From the NCBI GenBank assembly GCA_034184445.1, contig JAXFZX010000076.1, positions 1 to 12,069 on the forward strand: a stretch of DNA of 12,069 bases, read 5' to 3'. Both the position numbers and the translations under genes were made by a program. Position 1 is the first letter of the stretch. The number at the start of each line of letters is the position of its first letter. Shown piece after piece: positions 1-6,527 of this stretch. A model generated the notes under the pieces. That model had not been told where the DNA came from. It did not search any database and worked only from the letters and a program-made list of their open reading frames with translations. The stretch comes from CALXZG01 sp034184445 (lineage in GTDB: Bacteria; Pseudomonadota; Alphaproteobacteria; CAAHEQ01; UBA3637).

Positions 1-535
1 CTAAGGTAAAACATCCATAATAGTGGGTATAGGGCAATGTCATACCCCAGCCTAAAAACATGGCCCAATCTTTGGTTTTTCCTTCCTTCAAAATCAACAA
101 AGCATAAGTAATAAAGGCTGTAATTTCCAAATAAAATAAGGAATACATACGAATGTTTGTCCCAAGCCATAAGCTGGCGGGGAAGAAAAAGGTTAGGGCC
201 GCAAACCAAAGGGCTGTTTTATCCCCTGCCAAGCGCCGAACAGGGAAAGCCCCCAATAAAGCGGTTAGTGCTAAGAATACAAGGTTTGAAAATCGTGCCC
301 ATCCCACAAGATGATAATCCATACCCATCATCCATAATTTAAGAATTATATAATACATCGGGGGATGAGAATCCTCAAGTTCAATGGCATGAAACATATC
401 TTGCCATGAAAGGCTTGTCAGGTAAAGTGAATATTGTTCATCATACCAAGCATTAAAATTGTTCATCAACGGTAAATACAGAACAATTCCCAAAACCCAA
501 ATCAGCAAAAATTTTTCTTTAAATGTTTTAAACAT
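1..535 (-). CDS. GT-C membrane glycosyltransferase (GT39/PMT-like), partial, C-terminus beyond left edge
   Basis: The first 178 codons of an integral membrane protein are visible. A first membrane segment lies at about residues 9-25. It is followed by an acidic pair D32-E33 in the context YDEQYSLY, then D55 and a HPPMYY motif at 57-62. This matches the first periplasmic loop of GT39/ArnT/PMT-like enzymes, where the acidic pair is catalytic and the D..HPP stretch is typical. Further hydrophobic segments follow around residues 85-98, 107-124 and 130-147, with an RMYS motif near 129-132. Such enzymes move sugars from polyprenyl-phosphate donors to lipid, glycan or protein acceptors on the outer face of the inner membrane. 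The start has an AGAGGA ribosome site (541-546) with a 5-base spacer, lying inside the end of the upstream gene. It sits 2 bases after the FAD oxidoreductase, so the two are surely co-transcribed. Donor and acceptor cannot be told. Confidence 0.8.
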   Translation of the reverse strand, partial: MFKTFKEKFLLIWVLGIVLYLPLMNNFNAWYDEQYSLYLTSLSWQDMFHAIELEDSHPPMYYIILKLWMMGMDYHLVGWARFSNLVFLALTALLGAFPVRRLAGDKTALWFAALTFFFPASLWLGTNIRMYSLFYLEITAFITYALLILKEGKTKDWAMFLGWGMTLPYTHYYGCFTL

Positions 536-537
536 AG

Positions 538-2061
538 CTATCCTCTTTCATGATATTCCTGCTCCGTGTTGACATTCCAAATGTTTGTGCGATCGCCTGT
601 CGGTTGGATTATTTCCTGAACAACCGCCATAGCGGATAAAACCGAATGATCCATATTGTTGTAGCGATGCATACCGTTTCTGCCCATAACAAATAAGTTT
701 TCAAAAGTATCCAAAAATTCTTTAACGACACTAAATTGATTATATGTTCCAAAATAGGCCGGATAGGCTTTGGGGACTTTGAAACTGACACTATCAAGGA
801 CGGCATCTTGATTAATCAAACCAATTTTTTCGGCCTCTTGAATGGCTAATTTGATAAAATCCGTATCCGACATTTTCCATAATTTATCGTTTTCATTACA
901 AAAGTATTCCAGACCGATCCACACGGTGTTTTGATAGTCTTTCACAAGATAGGGACTCCAATTATTAAACAGTTGCACGCGCCCTAAATGAACGCCTTTT
1001 TCCTGAATATAAATCCAGGTATCCTTGGGCATGCCGTTTAAAATGCTTTCTTTTAAAGTATAGCCCAATTTCATCTCTTTTAGCAGAAGACCCACCGTTC
1101 TAAAATCCCGATACATCAGGCCATTTGCCACCTTTTGAACATTTTTTGGCACATCATCTAAATCATGAATGAGGTCTTTAACGGGCATGCTGGACAGCAC
1201 ATAATTACAAGGGATAACACGACCATCATCTGTTTCAACGGATAGAACTTTGTTGCCTTGACGATTGATTTTAACGATTTTTTGATTTAAGTAAATTTCA
1301 CCGCCCATTTCTGTTATTTGTTTGGCAACTTCTTCCCACAGTTGTCCCGGGCCAAATTTCGGATACCAAAATCGTTCAATCAGGGATGTTTCTTTTTGTC
1401 CGATTTTTAGTATATTCATTAAAACCTTCATAATGGATAGTCCTTTGACCCGTTGCGCTCCCCAATCGGCGGCAATATCGGAACACTTTACACCCCAAAG
1501 TTTTTCGGTGTAATCTTTAAAAAAAGTTTCATAAAGTTCTTGACCGAAACGGTTGATAAAAAAGTCTTCTAATGATCTTTCCGGTCGTTTGTGAAAAATG
1601 CTTTTGAGATAGGAAAAACCGCATTTCATCATTTTAATCAGGCCCAAATTTCGGATGGTCTTAAAATTCAATGTTACCGGATAATCAAAAAATGACTTCA
1701 TGTAATAAATGCGACTGACACGAGGGCGAGACAGCATTACTTTATCTGTCACATTCGGATTTGGGGCATCCGCATCGGCAGATAAATCCAACTCCCGCTC
1801 AAAAAGCATATCATCTAAACTGGGCATTCCTTGAAGCGGTAAAATGCCTTTCCACCAATTCATGACGCTATCCGATTTAGAAAAGAATCGGTGCCCGCCC
1901 ATATCCATGCGGTTGCCGTTATGATTCATGGTGGCACTGATTCCACCGATAAAATCGGATTGCTCCAAGATAATCGGGTGAATATCCGATCGTTTTAACA
2001 ATTCATAGCCGGCCGTTAATCCCGCCGGCCCCGCACCGATAATGATTGCTGTTTTGGACAT
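538..2061 (-). CDS. FAD-dependent oxidoreductase, UDP-galactopyranose mutase-like
   Basis: A 507-residue cytoplasmic flavoprotein. The N-terminus has a Rossmann dinucleotide-binding motif, GAGPAG at residues 9-14, with E33 at the end of the second strand to bind the adenosine ribose. MDMGGHRFF at about 52-60 resembles the second FAD contact of the amine oxidase/UGM fold. FFKDYTEKLWG in the middle matches the F..YT.K.WG signature of UDP-galactopyranose mutases and relatives. Near the C-terminus GRNGMHRYNNMDHS supplies the last FAD-binding segment. True UGMs are shorter (about 370-390 residues), so this is the longer, poorly characterised branch of the family and the substrate is unknown. The ATG at 2061 is chosen over one 27 bases upstream because a GGAGGT ribosome site (2067-2072) sits 5 bases before it. 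With the glycosyltransferase just downstream, a role in sugar-nucleotide or glycolipid metabolism is inferred. Confidence 0.8.
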   Translation of the reverse strand: MSKTAIIIGAGPAGLTAGYELLKRSDIHPIILEQSDFIGGISATMNHNGNRMDMGGHRFFSKSDSVMNWWKGILPLQGMPSLDDMLFERELDLSADADAPNPNVTDKVMLSRPRVSRIYYMKSFFDYPVTLNFKTIRNLGLIKMMKCGFSYLKSIFHKRPERSLEDFFINRFGQELYETFFKDYTEKLWGVKCSDIAADWGAQRVKGLSIMKVLMNILKIGQKETSLIERFWYPKFGPGQLWEEVAKQITEMGGEIYLNQKIVKINRQGNKVLSVETDDGRVIPCNYVLSSMPVKDLIHDLDDVPKNVQKVANGLMYRDFRTVGLLLKEMKLGYTLKESILNGMPKDTWIYIQEKGVHLGRVQLFNNWSPYLVKDYQNTVWIGLEYFCNENDKLWKMSDTDFIKLAIQEAEKIGLINQDAVLDSVSFKVPKAYPAYFGTYNQFSVVKEFLDTFENLFVMGRNGMHRYNNMDHSVLSAMAVVQEIIQPTGDRTNIWNVNTEQEYHERG

Positions 2062-2079
2062 AAGATACCTCCAACCTTC

Positions 2080-2108
2080 ATATAACACAAAAATAAGACT
2101 TTATTCAA
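2080..2108 (-). promoter_or_regulatory. candidate promoter for the oxidoreductase-glycosyltransferase pair
   Basis: On the minus strand TTGAAT (2108-2103) is followed after 17 bases by TTATAT (2085-2080), or after 18 by TATATG. The -35 box is the left arm of the inverted repeat shared with the sodB promoter. Transcription would begin very near the ribosome site, so the leader would be very short. This weakens the call. Confidence 0.35.
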
Positions 2109-2122
2109 TAAAAAAATTGAAT
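2103..2122. repeat. 7-bp perfect inverted repeat between divergent genes (possible operator)
   Basis: ATTCAAT (2103-2109) and ATTGAAT (2116-2122) are exact reverse complements separated by six A residues. Each arm contains a candidate -35 box, one for each direction. A protein bound here could control both sodB and the divergent oxidoreductase operon, but no known operator consensus is recognised. Confidence 0.4.
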
Positions 2123-2145
2123 TTTGTGTCAAAACAGCCTATCTT
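2117..2145 (+). promoter_or_regulatory. candidate sodB promoter
   Basis: TTGAAT (2117-2122), a 17-base spacer and TATCTT (2140-2145) give a plausible sigma-70-type promoter. The leader would be about 25 bases and includes the strong AAGGAG ribosome site at 2163-2168. The -35 box is the right arm of the inverted repeat at 2103-2122. Confidence 0.4.
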
Positions 2146-2176
2146 CTTCTATATTCATTTTAAAGGAGAAACTTTT

Positions 2177-2776
2177 ATGACTATTCAACTGCCGAATTTG
2201 CCTTTTGATAAAGAGGCTTTATCCCCCTTCATCAGTGCAAAAACAATTGACTTCCATTATGGTAAGCATCATCAGACCTATATTAAAAACACAAACGATT
2301 TGATTAAAGATACCCCCTTGGCGGATAAAAATTTACGGGATATTATCTTAATTTCTGCGGCCGATACGGTCTTAACCCCTGTTTTCAATAATGCGGCTCA
2401 ATGCTTTAATCATGATTTTTATTGGCATAGTCTATCTCCTGTTAAGCAAGATATCCCCTCCATGCTGATGGATCTGATAATTCGTGATTTCGGTTCGGTT
2501 TCCGACCTTAAAAAAATGTTGCATCAAGCGTCGTTACGGCAATTCGGTAGTGGCTGGGTGTGGTTGACTCGTTATAAAGAGGAACAATTAAAGATCCTAA
2601 CAACTACCAATGCTGATACTCCGATCACAAAACCTGATTTTAAGCCACTCTTATGCATTGATGTTTGGGAACACGCCTATTATTTAGACTATCAAAACAG
2701 GCGAGCAGATTACGCCCAATCGGTCATTGATAACCTGATCAACTGGCAATTTGCGACCGAAAATTTAAACCGTTAA
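2177..2776 (+). CDS. sodB: Fe-type superoxide dismutase
   Basis: A 199-residue cytoplasmic enzyme that converts superoxide to hydrogen peroxide and oxygen. It aligns almost end to end with Escherichia coli SodB. Metal ligands are H27 (in FHYGKHHQTY), H79 (FNHDFYW), D162 and H166 (DVWEHAYY). The gateway tyrosine is Y35. The active-site glutamine lies in the N-terminal FNNAAQ motif (Q75), as in iron enzymes; the C-terminal motif is FGSGW rather than the QGSGW of manganese enzymes. There is a small insertion (about residues 63-68) compared with E. coli. There is no signal peptide. The ATG at 2177 is chosen because AAGGAG lies 8 bases upstream and the family begins here; the frame is open further upstream but without family similarity. 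The stop codon overlaps that of the convergent Sel1-repeat gene. Confidence 0.95.
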   Translation: MTIQLPNLPFDKEALSPFISAKTIDFHYGKHHQTYIKNTNDLIKDTPLADKNLRDIILISAADTVLTPVFNNAAQCFNHDFYWHSLSPVKQDIPSMLMDLIIRDFGSVSDLKKMLHQASLRQFGSGWVWLTRYKEEQLKILTTTNADTPITKPDFKPLLCIDVWEHAYYLDYQNRRADYAQSVIDNLINWQFATENLNR

Positions 2777-4173
2777 AAAATATTAAATAGACCCGATTTC
2801 TTCTGGGGTTTTTCTTGCTCGGCTAAGCGTTTTTCTTTACGCTCTTCGGCTTTGGCCTTGCCGGTTTTTAATTCTTCTTCGGTTGCGCCCCCCTCAATAG
2901 AGGTAATTGCATTTTTAAGGGTAAAAATAAGATTGGGATCACTTGCCATACTGTTCGCCGTTAACATCCAGCCATAACATTCCGAAATATCCGGCGGATT
3001 GATTCCCCGACCTTCGCAATACGATTTTCCCAATTGATATTGGGCATACGGATCATTTAGATCAGACCCTTTACGATACCATTGCACGGCTGAGGTATCA
3101 TCTTGAAAACGACTGCGCAATAAATCGCCATAGTAGGCATAGGCCTTTTTATTTCCATTTTGAACCGCACTTTCAATTTTCTTTTCTAATCCGGATTTGT
3201 CCTTAGTTTCCACAGCAGTGCTAATCATTTGTGCCGTGATACCATATCCCGAACCATCCGATTGCCATGCCGCACCGGATTCTAAACGTGCTTTGGTTGT
3301 TTCTTCGTCATTAAAACCGGGAATAATGGGCATAACGGCCATAATGCGTTCTTTTTGTGGAACGCTGCGTTCGGCCGAAACCGGTCGCCAATTCATAATT
3401 TTCTTTTGTTGAACCGCCAAAAAATTACCATCAAACTTACGCCCGATAGTATCGCGTCGTTCGGCCGCCATGCGCCCAATATCATCGGAATTGTAGGCCG
3501 CTAAAATACTATACCACGAAAAAGCATCTACCGGATTTTTTAATCTCGGATGCGAAGCCCGAATATCCGCCCATTCTTGCTGTGCGGGAATGTAGCCTTG
3601 GTTGGCGGCCCGCACATACCATTTAACGGCGGCCTTAAAATCTTGGGGAATACCGCGACCGTTTAAGTAATATCGCGCTGTTTTAACTTGTGATCGTTTT
3701 TCACCCTTTAATGCCCCCATATAGAAAAATCCAAAAGCATGCGTATAATTTTTTTCAACCCCTTCGCCTTTTTCATATAAGGACCCCAATTCATACATAG
3801 CGTTCCCATTTCCGGCGTAGGCCGCTTTTTTCAGGTATTCAATTCCCAAATCCTGATTTTGCGCCATTCCTTCACCCGCTAAGGCCATTTTGCCCAATTG
3901 GACGGTTGCCTCGGAATAGTAGCCTTTATCTGCTTGTTCAAAATACTGAATGGCTTTGGCAATATCGGCCTCTACCCCTAAACCGTCATGATACATTTTC
4001 CCCATGTAGTAGGCTGCGGTTGAATTTCCTTCACTCGCTAAGGCCATCATTTCCGGATAGGCGGTTTTATATTCTGCTTTATCAAAGGCTTTAATGGCTT
4101 CGGGAAGTCCCGCCATAGCTGATACAGATATCGTCGTTGATATTAAAAGAGCTGCCCACAATTTCACTTTCAT
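2773..4173 (-). CDS. secreted Sel1-repeat (tetratricopeptide-like) protein
   Basis: A 466-residue protein with a Sec signal peptide, MKVKLWAALL... ending in SAMA, with probable cleavage after residue 21. Four Sel1-like repeats of about 36 residues follow at roughly 50-85, 86-121, 122-157 and 158-193, recognisable by A.Y.LG..Y..G.GV and A..Y...AA..G patterns. A non-repeat middle section (about 200-335) separates them from a shorter second repeat block at 340-408 (AYAYYGDLL, AQYQLGKSYCEGRG). The C-terminus (432-460) is highly charged, rich in Lys/Glu, and ends in a hydrophobic GLFNIF. Sel1 repeats are solenoids used for protein-protein contacts; secreted members act in envelope assembly or host interaction, but no specific partner can be named. 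The ribosome site AAAGGG lies about 7 bases before the ATG. The gene has its own promoter at 4203-4231. Confidence 0.85.
   Translation of the reverse strand: MKVKLWAALLISTTISVSAMAGLPEAIKAFDKAEYKTAYPEMMALASEGNSTAAYYMGKMYHDGLGVEADIAKAIQYFEQADKGYYSEATVQLGKMALAGEGMAQNQDLGIEYLKKAAYAGNGNAMYELGSLYEKGEGVEKNYTHAFGFFYMGALKGEKRSQVKTARYYLNGRGIPQDFKAAVKWYVRAANQGYIPAQQEWADIRASHPRLKNPVDAFSWYSILAAYNSDDIGRMAAERRDTIGRKFDGNFLAVQQKKIMNWRPVSAERSVPQKERIMAVMPIIPGFNDEETTKARLESGAAWQSDGSGYGITAQMISTAVETKDKSGLEKKIESAVQNGNKKAYAYYGDLLRSRFQDDTSAVQWYRKGSDLNDPYAQYQLGKSYCEGRGINPPDISECYGWMLTANSMASDPNLIFTLKNAITSIEGGATEEELKTGKAKAEERKEKRLAEQEKPQKKSGLFNIF
2789..2813 (+). terminator. weak possible terminator after sodB
   Basis: On the plus strand a short stem, AGACCC with GGGTTT, closes an 11-base loop and runs directly into a five-T stretch (2809-2813). 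It begins 13 bases after the sodB stop but lies inside the 3' end of the convergent Sel1-repeat gene. The stem includes one G-T pair and is weak. Confidence 0.25.
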
Positions 4174-4202
4174 TTTAAACCCTTTCTTGTGTTGTTTTTT
4201 CC

Positions 4203-4231
4203 TTTATATCATTTTTTTTTCGGGTTGTAAA
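4203..4231 (-). promoter_or_regulatory. sigma-70-type promoter of the Sel1-repeat gene
   Basis: On the minus strand TTTACA (4231-4226), a 17-base spacer and TATAAA (4208-4203) each match the consensus boxes at 5 of 6 positions. The spacer holds a run of nine A residues. The expected start of transcription near 4197 leaves a leader of about 24 bases with the ribosome site. Confidence 0.6.
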
Positions 4232-4268
4232 ACTTTTTTTACTATTTTCTGAATGAATTTGAGGATAG

Positions 4269-4586
4269 TTATCGTATCCGAGTGGGATAGGGATAATTGA
4301 TACTTTCCAATGAATTTGTCGTATATGAAAATTCCCTGCGTTCAAAATGAACATGATAATGCCCCGGAACCGGTGGAATAAAATATCCCCGTCGTCGATA
4401 CTTATGTTTTTTAATTGTTTTTGTGGTGCCGCAAGGTAAAGTCGGTTTGCGCATCGCTGGTGCCGCGCAGGGTGGCCGACAAGATGGCTGACGCCGTCCC
4501 CGATTGGAGCAAGGTTGTCTGGGCGCGGCCATTAAGGATAGTGTTGATGCAACAACAAGCCATGGAATCATTTTTTTGAAATTCAT
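4269..4586 (-). CDS. small basic secreted Cys-containing protein of unknown function
   Basis: A 105-residue protein not matched to any family I know. The start is well supported: a GGGAGG ribosome site is 5 bases upstream of the ATG, and a near-consensus promoter lies before that. The first 20 or so residues (MNFKKMIPWLVVASTLSLMA) form a typical Sec signal peptide, with cleavage likely after A20 or A21. The mature part has four cysteines (C26, C36, C40, C52), many prolines, and about 18 Arg/Lys against 3 Glu, so it is strongly basic. RRRGYFIPPVPGHYHVHF at about 64-81 looks like a folded beta segment. The GC-rich first third differs from the AT-rich neighbours. It could be an envelope or surface protein that binds polyanions, or an antimicrobial-like peptide; both are guesses. 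Confidence 0.6.
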   Translation of the reverse strand: MNFKKMIPWLVVASTLSLMAAPRQPCSNRGRRQPSCRPPCAAPAMRKPTLPCGTTKTIKKHKYRRRGYFIPPVPGHYHVHFERREFSYTTNSLESINYPYPTRIR

Positions 4587-4611
4587 TATAACCTCCCTTT
4601 TTTAAAAAGGT

Positions 4612-4640
4612 ATTTTATCACAAAAGAAAGAATTTGTCAA
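4612..4640 (-). promoter_or_regulatory. near-consensus promoter of the small basic secreted protein
   Basis: On the minus strand a perfect TTGACA (4640-4635), a 17-base spacer and TAAAAT (4617-4612), preceded by TG one base upstream (extended -10). This is the strongest promoter in the window by eye. The -35 box overlaps the stop codon of rnhB, so the small gene is transcribed separately even though it lies just downstream of that operon. Predicted leader is about 18 bases. Confidence 0.65.
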
Positions 4641-5275
4641 ATAAGGGATGTTTGAGATTCAATAATCTTACGAATCGGGGCATAAGAGCGACGGTGGTAA
4701 GGTGTTATCCCATATTGAGCCAGAGCCTGTTGATGATCCTTGGTCCCATAGCCCGCATTCTTTTCCCATCCGTATTGGGGGTAGTCTTTTGCCAAATCTG
4801 TCATGATATGATCCCGTGTCACCTTGGCAACAATAGATGCTGCCGCAATGGATAAAGAGCGAGAATCACCACCGATGATGGCACGCATAGGGATATTCCA
4901 ATTTGGCAATTTATTTCCGTCTATTAAAGCATAGGCAGGTTTAGAACCTTGACATATGACCACTTCCATAGCACGGTGCATGGCCAAAAAAGAAGCTTGT
5001 AAAATGTTGATTTTGTCTATTTCTGAGGCACTGGCTTGACCAACCCCGATAATGGCACCCGATTCCATAATAAGGGGGAATAATTGTTCGCGCTTTTTTG
5101 CGGATAATTTTTTTGAATCATTGATGGCTAGGGCTAAATCAGAAGGAATTTTAAAATTCGGCCAGCATACGCATGCTGCTACTACCGGCCCACACCAAGG
5201 CCCGCGACCAGCCTCATCAAAACCGAAAATAAGGCCTTGCGTAGCTACTTCCTTTTCATAAGTAAAATCAGGCAT
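4637..5275 (-). CDS. rnhB: ribonuclease HII
   Basis: A 212-residue cytoplasmic enzyme that cuts the RNA strand of RNA-DNA hybrids and removes single ribonucleotides misincorporated in DNA. The DEDD catalytic set is intact: D20 and E21 in GFDEAGRGP, D119 in ALIDGN, and D137 in GGDSRS. The family motif IAAASIVAKVTRD (143-155) follows. The substrate-sensing glycine-arginine-glycine of type 2 RNases H is present (GRG, 23-25). Length is normal for the family. The start overlaps the end of the M16 peptidase gene by 8 bases, so it is probably translated by coupling. The gene ends the three-gene operon. Confidence 0.95.
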   Translation of the reverse strand: MPDFTYEKEVATQGLIFGFDEAGRGPWCGPVVAACVCWPNFKIPSDLALAINDSKKLSAKKREQLFPLIMESGAIIGVGQASASEIDKINILQASFLAMHRAMEVVICQGSKPAYALIDGNKLPNWNIPMRAIIGGDSRSLSIAAASIVAKVTRDHIMTDLAKDYPQYGWEKNAGYGTKDHQQALAQYGITPYHRRSYAPIRKIIESQTSLI

Positions 5276-6527
5276 GATTCAATCGGGATACAACGGATTC
5301 ATAATCGGGAACTTTATGCACCGGCCCCAATGTTGCCAAAGTCGGTTTTTGCATAAAAATCCGTTTGGCAAGTGCCTGCATCTGTTCTTGGGTCACGGCC
5401 TCAATCTGCTGAACGGTCTCGTCATCAGGCACAACACGGTTATAGATAATCATGTCCGTTGCATTGCTTTCGGCATGAGTGCTCCAATTTTCGGCACGCA
5501 TCAGGATCCTGGCCTTTGCCCTATTTTTGGCGCGAATAATTTCGTCTTCCGTCAATGTATCGGATAATTTGTTGATTTCATCGCATAAGACGGGCAATAA
5601 TTCCGCCACCTCTGTTTCTCCTGTGCCGGCATAGATACCGAATGTTCCTGTATCCGTTTCCGGTGCATTAAAGGCGTAAATAGTATAAACAAGTCCCCGT
5701 TTTTCACGAATTTCTTGGAATAAACGCGATGACATACCCCCTCCGAAAACCGAAGCTAACAAAGCCGCTGCATAATAATCTTTATCCGCATAGGAACATC
5801 CCTCAAATCCCAGAATAAGGTTGACTTGTTCATTGGTTTTGACCTGACGAATATCTCCGCCGACATATCGTGCCGGTGCCGGTTTTTCCGAGCGCGCTGA
5901 CATGATTTGGGTGAAGTTTTGTTCGCACTCATCCATAAAATCATCAGCGTTTATATTTCCAGAAACACTGATAATTAAACGATTCGTTGTATATTGCCCA
6001 TGCATATAGTCCAACAATTTTTGACTGGTAATAGAACGAACATTTTCAGGCGACCCCAAAATTGTTCGCCCTAAGGGTTGATCGGGATAAGCCGTTTGAT
6101 TGTATAGGTCAAAAATTAAGTCATCCGGTGTATCGTTATTCATATTGATTTCTTGGATGATGACACCTTGCTCTTTTTTTAGCTCTGTCCCATCCATAAC
6201 TGAATTTTGTAAGATATCAGATATGATGTTTAAACCCAATTTCCAATCTTTTTGAAGAACCTTTACATAGTAAGCCGTCATGTCTTTGCCGGTATAGGCA
6301 TTAACGATGCCGCCGACATCTTCAATTTCGCGCGAAATATCAAAAGCCGAACGTGAAGTTGTTCCCTTAAATGCCATGTGCTCTAATACATGAGAAATAC
6401 CATTGATATCCGGTGTCTCAAACCGCGCACCGACAGCTACCCATACGCCCATAGATACACTTTCACAACGGGGATTGGAATCGATAATGACACGAATCCC
6501 ATTTTTTAATAAGCGCACTTCAATCAT
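5268..6527 (-). CDS. M16 family zinc metallopeptidase (processing-peptidase-like)
   Basis: A 419-residue, single-unit M16 protease. The inverted zinc motif HVLEH gives ligands H46 and H50 with E49 as general base. The third ligand is E126 (in IIQEINM), 76 residues downstream as in other M16 enzymes, and E119 is the second conserved glutamate. The C-terminal half carries GGGMSSRLFQEIREKRGLVY, matching the Arg-Tyr substrate-binding motif of mitochondrial processing peptidase beta and bacterial relatives. It is therefore expected to be active as a homodimer. No signal peptide is present, so it is probably cytoplasmic; small alphaproteobacterial homologues are the closest relatives of the mitochondrial enzyme. 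Its ATG overlaps the stop of the upstream secreted-protein gene in ATGA, and its end overlaps rnhB. The natural substrate is unknown. Confidence 0.9.
   Translation of the reverse strand: MIEVRLLKNGIRVIIDSNPRCESVSMGVWVAVGARFETPDINGISHVLEHMAFKGTTSRSAFDISREIEDVGGIVNAYTGKDMTAYYVKVLQKDWKLGLNIISDILQNSVMDGTELKKEQGVIIQEINMNNDTPDDLIFDLYNQTAYPDQPLGRTILGSPENVRSITSQKLLDYMHGQYTTNRLIISVSGNINADDFMDECEQNFTQIMSARSEKPAPARYVGGDIRQVKTNEQVNLILGFEGCSYADKDYYAAALLASVFGGGMSSRLFQEIREKRGLVYTIYAFNAPETDTGTFGIYAGTGETEVAELLPVLCDEINKLSDTLTEDEIIRAKNRAKARILMRAENWSTHAESNATDMIIYNRVVPDDETVQQIEAVTQEQMQALAKRIFMQKPTLATLGPVHKVPDYESVVSRLNHA

Noticed and set aside
157..342. 61-codon open frame on the plus strand
   Set aside because: It is antisense to the membrane glycosyltransferase, which has clear family motifs; there is no ribosome site or family resemblance.
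2042..2176. N-terminal extension of the superoxide dismutase by 45 codons
   Set aside because: The frame is open, but it overlaps the divergent gene's start and has no family similarity; the ribosome site and homology support 2177.
2177..2776. Manganese-type superoxide dismutase
   Set aside because: The active-site glutamine is in FNNAAQ and the later motif is FGSGW, both of the iron type.
4596..4610. CCT6A5GG inverted repeat as a terminator for rnhB
   Set aside because: The arms are nearly all A/T with a one-base loop, and the element lies within the leader of the downstream promoter; a stable hairpin is unlikely.
4634..4855. 73-codon open frame on the plus strand
   Set aside because: It is fully antisense to the 3' end of rnhB, whose catalytic and family motifs are intact.
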